Origin: Calamus simplicifolius
Taxonomy: Eukaryota > Streptophyta > Magnoliopsida > Arecales > Arecaceae
Length of the DNA stretch: 64,000 nt
Reading direction: 5' to 3'
Assembly: GCA_900491605.1 (NCBI GenBank)
Contig: UESW01004251.1
Coordinates: forward strand, 1,147,846 to 1,211,845
The translations under genes were made by a program, and so were the position numbers. Of the stretch, positions 1 through 11,549 are shown piece by piece. The notes beneath the pieces were generated by a model, which was given only the letters and a program-made list of their open reading frames with translations, searched no databases and had not been told where the DNA came from. Every line of letters starts with the position of its first letter. Positions within the stretch are counted from its first letter, which is position 1.

Positions 1-1245
1 GGCCACATCAGAGAGGTCCACTATCCTGACTGGCTGGCCAACATGGTGATGGTCTGCAAGGCTAGCGGGAGCTGGCGGATGTGCGTCGATTTCACCAACC
101 TCAATAAGTCATGTCCTAAGGATAACTTTTCGTTGCCTCGGATCGACCAGCTGGTGGACGCCACGTCTGGCCATGAGACCCTCAGTTTCATGGATGCCTT
201 CTCAGGATATAACCAAATCAAAATGAACCCAGCGGACGAGGAGGCTACTTCATTTGTGACCGAGAAGGGCATATACTGTTACAAGGTAATGCCCTTCGAA
301 CTAAAGAATGTTGGGGCCACCTACCATAGGCTGATGAACAAGGTCTTTGAGGACCAGATTGGGCATAACATGGAGGTGTACGTGGACAACATGCTAACCA
401 AGAGTATTCGTACTGCTGACCATGTTGCCGACCTGGCAGAGACCTTCAGTAATCTCCACCGATTCGAGATTAGGCTGAACCCCCGCAAGTGCACTTTTGG
501 AGTTACAGCAGGCATGTTCCTGGGCTTCATGGTGATGCAGCGGGGGATCGAGGGGAACCCCGATAAGATCTGAGCCATCCTTGACATGAGGCCCCCGACT
601 AGCAAGAAGGAGGTACAGCGCTTGACTGGAAGGGTGACGGCCTTGAGCCATTTCTTGTCCAAGTTAGCAGAGAGGTGCCTGCCTTTCTTCAAGGCGCTGC
701 GCAAGGTCAATGGTTTCGAGTGGATAAAGGAGTATCAAAAAGCCTTCGAGGAGCTGAAGAAATTTTTATCCACTCCACCGTTGCTATCCAAGCCGTAGGG
801 CGGGGAGAAGCTCTTCCTCTACCTTGCAACTTCCCCCGAGGCTATCAGCTCCGTGCTCATCTGCATGAATGCCAACGGGATGCAGAGGCCAGTTTATTAC
901 ACCAGCAAGGTGCTTCACGATGCAGAGACCAGGTACTCTAGAACCGAAAAGATCATTTTTGCCCTGATTGTCTTCGTTCAGCATTTCAGGCCTTATTTCC
1001 AAGCCCACCATATTGTGGTGTTTACGGACCAACCCCTTCGGACGATCTTATCCCATCCTGACACCTTCGGCCGACTGGCAAAGTGGGCCATCAAGCTCGG
1101 GGAGTTTGACCTGTCCTTCCAGCCGAGGTCGGCAATGAAGTCCCAAGTGCTAGCCGGCTTCCTGGTCGAGTGCACATGGGCCGAGGAGCAATTGGAGGCA
1201 CCGCACTCAGAGTCCCTAGCCATGACAACTAAGGCGGGAGAAGAG
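1..1245 (+). pseudogene. Tat gypsy reverse transcriptase and first RNase H, degenerate
   Basis: This segment copies element RNA into DNA and degrades the RNA template. RT motifs are readable in one frame: CVDFTNLNKSCPKDNFSLPR near 80-140, MDAFSGYNQI near 190, and the catalytic box at 379-390. That box reads YVDN instead of YVDD, so the second metal-binding aspartate is lost (GAC to AAC at 388-390). The RNase H and tether follow, with RPVYYTSKVL near 890 and FTDQPLR near 1020. Two in-frame stops (TGA at 571, TAG at 796) break the frame. The start of RT is outside the window. Confidence 0.85.
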
Positions 1246-1560
1246 GACTGGATTCTTCATGTAGATGATGCGTCTAACTCCCAGGGGAGCGGAGCCGGGC
1301 TCATCCTTGCGAGCCCCAAGGAAGAGGCAGTGGAGTACGCTCTCCATTTTCATTTCTCTACCACCAACAACCAAGTGAAGTATGAAGCTTTGCTAGCGGG
1401 GATGAAGCTGGCCGAGGAGCTTGGAGCAAGGCGTCTTATAGCCTTCACCAACTCTCAGCTCGTCTCCAGGAAAGTTGCGGGAGAATATGAGGCCCGAGAT
1501 TTCACCATGTCCCATTACCTGAGTAAGGTCCAATTCCAGGCCTCCCTTTTGTCTACTTCC
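1246..1560 (+). pseudogene. Second (archaeal-type) RNase H domain of the Tat element
   Basis: Directly after the first RNase H comes a second domain: WILHVDDASNS (1249-1281), then NNQVKYEALLAGMKLAEELG (about 1366-1425) and FTNSQLV (about 1444-1464). This is the layout of the additional RNase H found in Tat elements, where the family normally has VDGASN, YEAL and SDSQ. Here the third acidic position is Asn (AAC at 1450-1452), so activity is probably lost. A frameshift follows near 1575, after which the sequence continues one frame over as ARADALFRLATLANGALE. Confidence 0.75.
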
Positions 1561-2237
1561 ATGTTAGTTACATTCTCAGGGAAGAGAACGCCAGGGCCGA
1601 TGCACTATTCCGATTGGCCACTTTGGCTAATGGGGCCTTGGAAAGAACGTACGTGGAGCATCTAGAGGTTTCGAGCATCGAAGCCACAGAGGAGGTCCTA
1701 CCGATCGTGCAGGAGCCCTCTTGGATGGACGCTTACATCTGGTACCTTACCAAGGGCGCCCTCCTCGAAGACCCAGCTAAGGCTAGATTGCTCAAGCGAT
1801 AAGCTTCTAAGTTTTTGATAATGGACGGGTGGCTCTACTAAAGGTCCTTCTCATACCCGATCCTCAAGTGCGTTGGCCCCACAAAAGCCGATTACATCCT
1901 CCGCGAGATCCACGAGGGCATCTGTGAGAGTCATCTAGGGAGCAGAGCCCTAGCGTACAAAGCTTTGCGCCAAGGATACTATTGGCTGACAATGAAGGAG
2001 GATGCCGCCGAGCTAGTTCGAAGGTGTGACAGCTGCCAACGACATGCCAACATCTAGCGGCAGCCGACTTCTCAGCTGAACCCCCTAGCGGCCCCATAGC
2101 CTTTGCTCAGTGGGGGATGGACATCTTGAGACCATTTCCCCCGGCCTCTAGCCAGCGTAGGTTCCTGCTGGTCGCTGTCGACCACTTCACTAAGTGGGTT
2201 GAGGCCGAGGTGCTGGCTAAAATTACTGAAGGCAAGG
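1561..2237 (+). pseudogene. Tat integrase, zinc-binding part and first catalytic Asp (5' half, split)
   Basis: The HHCC zinc module is readable: the His pair in HEGICESH (1911-1934) and the Cys pair in CDSCQ (2025-2039). The catalytic core then starts, with the first Asp in MDILRPFP (GAC at 2120-2122), followed by VDHFTKWVEAEV. Stops at about 1801 and 2056 show decay. The reading is cut at 2237 by the insertion of copia element B and resumes after 23697. Confidence 0.8.
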
Positions 2238-2344
2238 TGTTGGCCCAGATGGCAACCCAAGAGGGGGGGGGGGGTGAATTGGGCGCTTTAAAAAATTTTA
2301 GCCGTTTAACAACTATGTGCTTGGAGATAGATGAAATGCAATGC

Positions 2345-4396
2345 TGTTGCCCAGATGTAGTAACCCAAGAGGGGGGTGAATTGGGTTATTTAAAAATTTA
2401 ATAGCTATGCAGATGAATGTGCTTTTAACCCTAATTTAGATTTACAGCGGTGAAGTGGGGTGCACAGAATAATAACAGTAGATAAGCAATCAACCACAAA
2501 CACACATGAGTTTATAGTGGTTCGGTGCCAAACTCAGCACCTACATCCACTCCCCAAAACCTTTGGAAATTTCACTAATCGTATCACAACGATTACAACC
2601 TCTAGCCGAACCAGGCTAGCCCTCTTGTTTATACGGCACAAGGCAGCCAAAAACCCCTAGCCAAACCTAGGCTAGTCCTCTTGTTTCACAGCACAAGGAA
2701 GCCAAGAACCCCTAGCCAAACCTAGGTTAGTCCTCTTGTTTAAATGGCACAAGGAAGCCAACAAACCAGGGTTCACTAACCCTTTTACAAGATAATCAGA
2801 GTATGTAAAGAAGAAGCTCCTACAAAGAGCAAATATTCAGAATATACTTTACAACTTTTTGAAGCAATAAACTCAGCAATAAATAAACTCGGTTGAAGAA
2901 GCTGAAGTCTTGAATGCTTGAAAAGCTTCAATGATTCGGACGACCTTTCGGAGCAAGGAATGAGCTTGAATGCATAGCAACCACTCAACAAATATTCAAT
3001 GAAGGCTCTTTTCTTGGATTTTTCTCTCTTTGAAATTTCTTTTCAAAAATCGTCGTCTAGGTGTGCTTCTAATCCCAGCTATTTATAACCATCTAACAAG
3101 AAAATATCCGTTAGATACAAAAGAAATAAATGGAAATAATAACGGGAAGAAAATATAACCGTTAAACATGTTTCCCTTAAGCATTAAATGTAGATCTCCA
3201 TTTGAGGAAGGATGAGCACTGTAAAAATTCAAAAATAAAAGTTAACTATAGCTTGAAATAGCAATAGAGAGAGAAAGAGAGAAAGAAAACTCTTTAGGCA
3301 GCGATGGACTGAAAGAGAGAAGCTCCAGGTAGCTGAGAAATGAATGTCATCGTCCAAGAGTAAAGGAATAACCCCCAGCTAGCTAATCAGTTAGCTAACC
3401 AGAGAGGTCATAACAAAAGAAACATTCTGAGGCATCACGTTAGTTAGCTCGGCAGATAACTCGCCAGCTAACTCCATTTGAAATCCAAACGGCTGCAGGA
3501 GAGAGATAGGATAGCTAGTTAGCTGGATAGCTAACTAAAGAATGGCCAGTTAGCTCACGAGCTAACTAGAAGCAAAAATACTATGCTATCTGTCCAGCTT
3601 AGTTAGCTCTCTAGCTAACTGAGAAAAAAGGCAGCCAGTCGACTGAATAAAGTAGCTAACTCTCCAGCTAACTAGCCAACCGGCAGCTAGCTCTCTAGTT
3701 AACTAAAATTTAAATCCATTCGGCTGCAACATTCCCTGTGAAAAATAGTTAGCTAACCAGTTAGCTCCAGGATGAAATAGTTAGCTAAGCAGTTAACTAA
3801 AAGAAACGTCAGCTAGCTAGAAGGAGTTACAATTAACTAACAAGACATCCAGCCAGCTAGCTAAAATGGAAGGGTGTTCGGCCAAACCACTGTGACAGGA
3901 ATTTTAGTTAGCTGATGGAATTCCAGCTAGCTCACCAGTTAACTAAAATAAAGGGACGTTCAGCCAGGCACCTGAGACAAGCTCCTTAGTTAGCTGAAAG
4001 AGCTTCAGCTAGCTAACAAACTAACTCACCAGTTAGCTGAAGAAAGAGGGCGTTCGGCCAGGCAACTGTGACAGGAATTTTAGTTAGCTGAAAGGGCTCC
4101 AGCTAGCTAACAAACTAACTCATCAGTTAGCTGAAATAAAGGGATGTTCGGCCCATACACTGTGAAACTTTCCCAGCAAGCTGAAAGTCGTGCCAATTAG
4201 CTAAATAGACTAACAAGCTAGCTAACCAGTTAACTCCAAGGCTAATAATCATATTCAAAGCAAATTAAATGAAGTACTTTCTTACCAGTCGATTTTGCAT
4301 GAAGATACTTACTTGCAAGGCGACCGAACTTTCCTGTATCAATCTTAGAATTGCTTAATTTGTTTTGCAATCATCAAAAATAATCTGGGGTCAACA
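2345..4396 (-). repeat. 3' LTR of copia A
   Basis: Direct-repeat partner of 11550-13611. It starts TGTTGCCC on the plus strand and ends GGGGTCAACA. The minus-strand TATA box TATAAATAGC is at about 3081-3090. U3 (the right half on the plus strand) carries a long cluster of AGTTAGCTAACT-type motifs at 3370-4225. The terminal signature CCCAAGAGGGGGGTGAATTG is shared with the LTRs of B and C, so the three belong to related families. Confidence 0.95.
3370..4225. promoter_or_regulatory. U3 motif array of A: clustered AGTTAGCTAACT-like palindromes
   Basis: Dozens of copies of AGTTAGCT, CTAGCTAAC and CCAGTTAACT in both orientations, irregularly spaced over about 850 bp, with the non-motif sequence between them diverse. 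The cluster lies upstream of the TATA box at 3081-3090 on the minus strand, the position of LTR enhancers. Many copies contain CAGTTA, which fits the plant MYB core CNGTTR. The binding role is inference. The same cluster is at 12570-13455 in the other LTR. Confidence 0.75.
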
Positions 4397-4412
4397 ATCT
4401 CCCCTTTTTGAT
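4397..4412 (-). other. Polypurine tract of copia A
   Basis: On the minus strand AAAAAGGGGAGAT directly precedes the 3' LTR (TGTTGACC), the expected priming site for second-strand synthesis. The 4413-4806 stretch between it and the env-like frame shows no gene. Confidence 0.85.
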
Positions 4413-4806
4413 GATGACAAAACCTTTAAGCATATAAAGAGCAAGTGTACATATGAAGTTTAATAAGTAAACAGGAGTAATCAGAAAACATTAATTTCTC
4501 CCTCTGTCAAAATAAATAAGTGAAATCCTTTTCTTTTCTCCCCCTGAATATATGGAGTTACTATTTTACTCCATTCCTTAATGTATGCAAGCAACATTCT
4601 TCTCCCCCTTTTTTCATTAATCAAAAAGAAGTTTGAAGAGTCTTGCAATAACTTTAACATTCATTACATAACCATAATTAAAATAGTCATGCAGATCAGT
4701 ACAAGACAATAGATATTACATGTCATTATTCTAAGTCATAGAGTATAAACATAAACAAGCACAACAAGTTTGTTCAAAAACTACAAAACATATAAGTTAA
4801 GTACAA

Positions 4807-6380
4807 TCACTTGTCGTCATCAGATGAAGAAATATGCACTGAAACATTTGGCTTGCTTGATGATTCAGGCTTGACGGAGGAAGGCCGTGCCGGTGGAGTG
4901 AAAAGGTATGGATGAGAGAAAGAAGCATCAGGCGCAGAGGCTGCAGAACTAGTGATGAGAATCTCCATGAGTTGGCTCAGCCTAGAGAGGGTTCCAGTCC
5001 AATGGTCAACTGCATTTGTAGCATCTCGGGTCTGTGTCTTGTTCGATCTCATTTGATACTCTACCCACTCAGCCTTGGTCTCAAAGTTTTCAAGCTTGCT
5101 TTTAAGTAAATTTACCTCCTTCAGAATGCATTCCATGACAGATTCGTTGTGGTAAAAAACTCTCCCATTAAGAATGTTCACATCATGAACAAGCCTTTCA
5201 AGAATGAGTTTAAATTCAGACATGTTTTCAAAAATAGAGGATATATGTGGTACAAGAGTCTGATCATTGACGGAAGAAGCACTGTCACCAGAGCTTCGAC
5301 TAGAAGTGGCAAGGGTTAATTCATTGATAATATGATGGAGTTGATCATCACATAATCTAACAGTTGGAATAGGAGCAGGAGCAGGGTTGTCATGGCGAAA
5401 AGATGATCCAAAAACATTGATTTTGGGTGGATCAGGAAGAAAAGGGTTTTGGTCAGCTGTCATAGCAGCAAGATATGGATTAGGTTGGCTGAAGTCATAA
5501 GTAAAAAAGTTTTGAGGGGAACAAGCATGTTGATTCAATGTAGGAGGTGGCATACTAGATTGTCTTGTTCTAGATCTAATTTTTAACCAAATACCATCCT
5601 CTTAGCAAAATCCATACGGTGCAGTGAATGAGCATTAAAAACGTCAGAGTAACGTAATGCAACTGCAGTTTCTCCTTTAAGTTTGACATTGAAAAATTCA
5701 AAAACATAAGTGAGAAACATTCCGTAGGGCAAAGCAGCCTTAGCTTTGGATATAGATTCTCTCATAACAGTCATCATTAATTCAGGTAAATCTACAGGGT
5801 CTTCCATTAAGATATCATACATTATGCAAATGTCCCTATCGTTTACCACATTAAATGATCCAGCACGAGGGGCGAGAATCTTAGCAATGATACTATGGAA
5901 AAGCCGGTTTTCAACAGATAACATATTTGCATCTAATGTTTCAATCTTACTAGCTTCAGTATCGTCCATATTAAGGATTAGGCCAATCTTATATCCGCGT
6001 TCACTAGGAAGAATCTCTAGGAAACCTTCAGATGGAATTTTCAAAGCAGATCCTAGTGTTTTACCGTCTAGGTCTATTTTAGTCATTTTCACAATGGAAG
6101 AGATAGTTCCATTACCAAAAGAAATATTTTCATAAAATTCTCTAATAAGTTCAGGATTAATAAGTCTTTTGGTAGATAAAAGCTTATCCCATCCTTGTTT
6201 AACTAACAGATTACCAATTTTGAATCCTTCTTGCTCTAAAAAGTTAAAGTCTACTAACCTCCCATGAACAAATGATTTTGAAGCAAGTAGGGAGTTGATT
6301 TGAGTAGAAGACGTGGAAGACTTCCGGCAAAGATTGGCACAATCGTCATCTCTAGCAATGGCCTTCTTCTTGGGAGCCAT
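4807..6380 (-). pseudogene. Env-like (third) gene of copia A, one frameshift
   Basis: Two adjoining open frames, 6380-5583 (starting MAPKKKAIARDDD) and then 5553-4807, join by a one-base shift near 5584. Together they give about 520 residues. The N-terminal part has the GRLVDFNFL...GFKIGNLL pattern and a central ALPYGM motif that recur in B and C. It resembles the 'putative plant transposon protein' domain seen in SIRE-type elements. The second part is rich in Ser/Pro, with a possible helical stretch (about 5000-5220) and an acidic tail. I see no signal peptide or membrane segment, so an envelope role is not supported. The function is unknown. Confidence 0.75.
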
Positions 6381-6540
6381 CAACTTCTTCTAGATAGATT
6401 AGTAGGTTGAATGGTAGTAAGGATTTGATGGAAGGAATGAAGAGACGATTGAAAGTGAGAGAAGAGAGGAGAAGATGCTCGGTTGGAGGAGAGTTAAAGG
6501 AGACGGCTTGATTTTGAAGGGAGACGTGAGGAGAAAAAGT

Positions 6541-6611
6541 TTATATAGAGAATGGGCTTGATGGTTAACTGGTCAGGTGACTGTTTGGTTGCCTGGTCAG
6601 TTAGCTGCCAT
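6541..6611 (-). promoter_or_regulatory. Candidate internal promoter upstream of the env-like gene of A
   Basis: On the minus strand TATATAAA (plus 6541-6548) lies about 160 bp before the ATG at 6380. Just upstream are two copies of the U3 motif type of this element, GTTAAC at about 6565-6570 and CAGTTAGCT at about 6599-6607. The 6612-6789 stretch up to the pol stop is otherwise AT-rich spacer. Promoter activity is inferred from this arrangement and its recurrence in C and, weaker, in B. Confidence 0.5.
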
Positions 6612-6789
6612 CAATAAAACCTTTTAAATGTCCGGTGGTTGGGTGAAATCAAACAACATGCCTTTTATTAATTTGAAAAGTCACAAAGCTTGACAACAAG
6701 CAATTAATTTTGACATGAAATTCATTTGATTGATGTGATTTAAAGATGTCATAACTTTTAGATTTCATATCACTTCATTAAATGATTCA

Positions 6790-9700
6790 TTAAATGGTTG
6801 GATCAAGCATCCCTAATTCTCTTCTGATTTTATAAAATTTGGTTTCATCAAGTGGCTTAGTAAAAATATCAGCAATTTATTTTTCAGTATTTAAAAATTC
6901 AATAACAACATTTCCATTGTTAACATGATCTCTAATGAAATGATGTCTTATTTCAATATGTTTAGTTCTGGAATGTTAAATAGGATTTTTAGTTAAACTA
7001 ATTGCACTTGTATTATCACATTTTATAGGAATGGCTTTTTGTTTAATACCATAATCTTCTAGTTGTTGCTTAATCCACAAGATTTGAGCACAGCAACTCC
7101 CAGCTGCAACATACTCGGCCTCGGCCGTAGATAGTGCTACTGAAGTTTGCTTTTTGCTAAACCATGAAATTAAGTTAACACCTAGAAACTGGCAAGTTCC
7201 AGTGGTTGATTTCCTATCTAATTTACATCCAGCAAAGTCTGAGTCAGTGTATCCTATTAAGTCAATGCTAGATTGTTTATCATACCATATACCCAAATTG
7301 ATTGTTCTATTTAAATATTTAAATATTCTTTTAACGGCAAGCAAGTGTGATTCTTTAGGATTTTCTTGATATCTAGCACACATGCAAACACTAAATAAAA
7401 TATCTGGCCTACTAGCAGTTAAATATAATAATGATCTAATCATGCCTCTATATAATTTTAAATCAACAGATTTTTCAGAATTATGAGATTCAAGTCTACA
7501 TGATGAGCTCATAGGGGTGCCGATACTCTTGGATGTCTCCATGCCAAACTTCTTGATCATTTATTTGGTATATTTGGATTGGCTTATGAAGATCTCATCT
7601 TTGCTTTGTTTAATTTGAAGTCCGAGGAAGTAGGTCAGCTCACCCATCATACTCATCTCGAACTCTCCCTGCATAAGCTTAGCAAAGTCTTTGCACAAAG
7701 ATTCATTAGTGGCACCAAATATGATATTATCAACATAGATTTGAATAACTAATGTATCTTTATTTTGTCTTTTAATAAATAAAGTTGTATCCACAGTTCC
7801 TCGAATAAAATTATTACTAATCAAGAATTTGCTTAATCTTTCATACCATGCCCGAGGGGCTTGTTTCAAACCATACAAAGCTTTGTTTAATTTAAAAACA
7901 TGATTTGGAAACAAATGATTTTCAAATCCGGGTGGTTGTTCCACAAAAACTTGTTCAGCAATATATCCATTCAAGAAAGCGCTTTTAACGTCCATTTGAT
8001 ATAATTTAAAATTCATATAACAAGCATAAGCAAGAAGTAATCTAATGGCTTCTAATCTAGCAACAGGGGCATAAGTTTCATCAAAATCAATTCCCTCTTC
8101 TTGATTATAACCTTTAGCTACTAATCTTGCCTTATTTCTAATTATATTACCATGTTCATCTAATTTGTTTCTATATAACCCATTTAGTTCCAATAATTTG
8201 ATGATCATGAGGTCTTTCAATAAGAGTCCAAACATTATTTCTTTCAAATTGGTTAAGTTCCTCATGCATGGCATTAATCCAATCAACATCATTTTTAGCA
8301 TCATCATAACATTTAGGTTCAATTTTAGATACAAATGCTAAATTATTACATGCATCTCTAAATGATGATCTAGTTCTCACTCCTTGAGAAGGATCACCAA
8401 TAATTAGATCTTTAGGGTGACTAAGAACATACCTCCATCCTCTTTCAAATTCATCATTACCTTGTGAGGCTTCAGGTAGGTCAGCGTTCTCTTCTTCACT
8501 TACCTCTTGTGTATCGTTCTTGTCCTTTAATGTGATGTCCTTGAATTGATCTTCAATGTCATCTGCATCATTTATACCTTTTCCCTTCCTTGATGGAAGA
8601 TCATTAGATTCATCAAAGATAACATGAATTGATTCTTCAACTACTAAAGTCTTTTTGTTAAATATTCTAAAAGCTCTACTATGTAAAGAATATCCAAGAA
8701 AAATTCCTTCATCAGACTTAGCATCAAATTTATCAAGGTTTGATTTTCATTATTTAATACAAAACATCGACATCCAAAAACATGAAAGTAACTTATATTA
8801 GGTTTTCTTCCTTTCCAAAGTTCATACGGAGTCTTTTTCAAAACAGGTCTGATTAATGCACGATTTAAAACATAACATGTGTTAATAGCTTCTGCCCAAA
8901 AATATTTAGGAAGATTGCTTTCACACAACATGGTACGCGCCATTTCCTCTAATGTTCTATTCTTTCTTTCAACTACTCCATTTTGTTGTGGTGTTCTTGG
9001 TGCAGAAAAATTATGTTCAATTCCATTTTCATTACAAAATTCTTCAAAAGATTTATTTTCAAATTCTTTTCCATGATCACTTCGTATTGATAAAACGAAA
9101 GAATTCTTTTCATTTGTAATTCTTTTAAATAATTTTTGAAATGCTGAAAACGCTTCGTCTTTACTAGATAGAAATAAAACCATGTAAAGAGAGAGAAATC
9201 ATCAATAATAACAAAACCGTATCTTTTACCTCCTAGACTAGTGGTTTTGTAGGACCAAATAAATCCATGTGCAAGAGCTCCAATGGTCTAGTGGTTGAAA
9301 TAAAATTCTTTGATTTAAAAGAAACTCGGGTTTGTTTTCCAAATTGACAAGCATTGCAAATCTTATCTTTTTCAAAAACAAGTTTTGGCAAACCATGTAC
9401 TAAATCCTTTTTAATTAATTTAGATAGTAAATCCATGCTTGCATGAGCTAGCCTACGATGCCATAACCAACTATTATCAGTTTTATTGTTAGTAGCAACT
9501 AGGCAATCAACATTCTGATCATGCAAATCATTTAAATTAACAATGTATACATTACCATGCCTTTGACCAACAAATTTCATGTTTTCATTAGCAGGATTTT
9601 TAACAATGCATAAGGACGATTCAAATATAACATTAAATCCTTTGTCACATAATTGACTAATACTAAGTAAATTGTGTTTCAGTCCTTTCACAAGCAAAAC

Positions 9701-9898
9701 ATTATCAATATAAGCATGAGGTGTGATACCTATTTTTCCAATGCCAATTATTTTTCCTTGGCCATTATCACCGAAAGTAACAACACCTCCATCTTTTGCT
9801 TCCAAAGTGATGAATTGTGATTCATCACCGGTCATGTGTCTTGAGCACCCGCTGTCCAAGTACCAATGTCTTTTAATTGCTCGGGTTGCAAGACACAC
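6790..9898 (-). pseudogene. Pol of copia A: protease, integrase, RT, RNase H (broken)
   Basis: Copia order. Protease motif WYLDSGCSRHMTG is near 9850. Pre-integrase WHRRLAHAS and the zinc Cys pair CNACQFGKQT follow. Integrase has Asp in LLHMDLFGP, Asp in SIRSDHGKEFEN and Glu in QNGVVERKNRTLEEM. RT has [11 protein letters not shown] and [12 protein letters not shown]. RNase H has STAEAEYVAA and ends at a stop at 6790. The damage includes a frameshift in integrase near 9190-9240, another near 8740, a stop after RT at 7561-7563, a stop at 6974-6976, and YVDN in place of YVDD (AAT at plus 7726-7728). Confidence 0.92.
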
Positions 9899-11457
9899 CT
9901 GCATACACAATTTCAACTTTTGTTCTTAGGTACCCAAGCTTTCTTGGGTCCTTTAGGGTTAGTCAAAATGGTTCCTTTTGGGATCCATATTTTTCTTATC
10001 TTTTGTGTTTGGCAAATGTAAGCTTTGTGTCCAATTTTTCCGCATTTAAAACATGTTTTTTAGTAGAATCATCAGCATGCTCATAAATATTTTTTAGAAA
10101 TTTTTGTCTTTCAAGAGGATTGTATCCAAGACCAGCTCTATTGTAAATAGCTCTTTGACTATTTAAAATCATTTCTAATTTTTTGAGCTTAGTGTAAATC
10201 TATCAACAATTGATTTTAATTTATTCACTTCATTTTTCAAATCTTGGTTTTGTTTTGACAATGATTCATTTTCCTTTGAAAACTTTTCTTTTTCAATGGT
10301 AAGATTTTTGATTTCATTTTTCAAATCCCTATTCTTTGAACTTAAATTTGTGAAATCGTCAATCAGTTCATAAAATGCACCACGCAATCATCAAAAGTAA
10401 AATCATCTAAAAGATTAGGGCTTACCTCATCATTATCAGCCATGAAGCAAACATTAGCAACTTCAGTTTTCTCTTCATTTTCTGAACTTGTAGCTTCACT
10501 GTCGCTCCAAGTGGCCATCATTGCCTTTTTCTTTATTTTTCTAGATGCCTTCTTTAATAGTGGACAATCTGGTCTGATGTGTCCAGGCTTCTTACACTCA
10601 TAGCATGTTGGAGGTTCACTCTTTTCCTTATCTTTGCTATGATCTCCTTTGACAAAATGCTTTCTTTTTCCAAATCTCTTTTTCTTCATGAACTTCTTAA
10701 ATTTTCTTGAAATAAGTGCCATATCATCATCTTTCTCACTATCACTTGTGGTTTCTTCACTCTCATCTTCTTGAGTTGCACTCTTCAATGCCATGGTCCT
10801 TCTCTTCTTTGAATCATCTTCATCAATATGTTGTCGTTGCTGAAGTTCGTGAGTCATCAAAGAACCAACCAACTCTTCAAGTGATAAGTTGTTGAGATCT
10901 TTTGCTTCTTGTATAGCTGTCACTTTTGCTTCCCATGATCTAGGTAAAGATCTTAAAATTTTTCTAACTAGATCACTGTTAGCATAAGATTTTCCCAAAC
11001 TTTTCAAACCATTAATGATATCAGTAAATCTAGTAAACATATCAGTGATATTTTCAGCAGGGTCCATCTTAAATAATTCATACTTATGAACAAGCATATT
11101 TATTTTGGATTCCTTGACTTGATTTGTACCCTCATGGGTGACTTCAAGTCTATCCCATATTTTCTTAGCAGACATACATGTAGATATGCGATTAAACTCA
11201 TTTGCATCAAGCGAGCAATAAAGAACATTCATAGCCTTAGCATTTAATTGAGCTAATTTCTTATCTTGCTCATCCCATTCAGATTCAGGTTTTGCAATAT
11301 TGACATTTTCAATCATAATAGTGGGTGTGTGAGGTCCATTAATTATGATTCCCCATAAATCATAATCTAGTGCTTGAATGAAGATTTTCATTCGTGCTTT
11401 CCAATATATGTAGTTTGTTCCATTGAACAAAGGTGGTCTATTAGTTGATTGTCCTCA
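9899..11457 (-). pseudogene. Gag of copia A (start lost, frameshifted)
   Basis: Capsid-like region (FNGTNYIYWKARMKIFIQAL, then KIWDRLEVTHEGTNQVKESK and LGKSYANSDLVRKILRSLPR) is followed by a Lys-rich stretch and a zinc knuckle CYECKKPGHIRPDC near 10580. A coiled coil (10175-10387) and a second knuckle of the CFKCGK type near 10060 follow. In place of the N-terminus intact in C and B there is a TGA (11455-11457) directly before GQSTNRPP, so the start region is damaged. A frameshift separates the two parts near 10375. The gag stop and the pol frame overlap as in C, with pol in the -1 frame. Confidence 0.9.
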
Positions 11458-11535
11458 ATCAACATGGAATTCATTGGGATTACTATTGATCTTTGGCTCC
11501 AAGCTAATCAAAGCTATAGAAATCAAGAGCACGCT

Positions 11536-11547
11536 GCTCTGATACCA
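11536..11547 (-). other. Primer-binding site of copia A (initiator Met-tRNA)
   Basis: On the minus strand TGGTATCAGAGC lies two bases inside the 5' LTR. This 12-mer is the usual complement of the plant initiator methionine tRNA 3' end used by copia elements. Confidence 0.92.
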
Positions 11548-11549
11548 CT

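Noticed and set aside
2460..2660. Small plus-strand frame repeated at 11665-11865
   Set aside because: It lies inside the two LTRs of A, antisense to the element, has no domain, and appears twice only because LTRs are duplicated.
9899..9933. A 35-base intron at the gag-pol junction of A
   Set aside because: It has GT...AG ends and keeps frame, but plant introns are rarely below about 60-70 bases. Kept only as a finding about the frame step.
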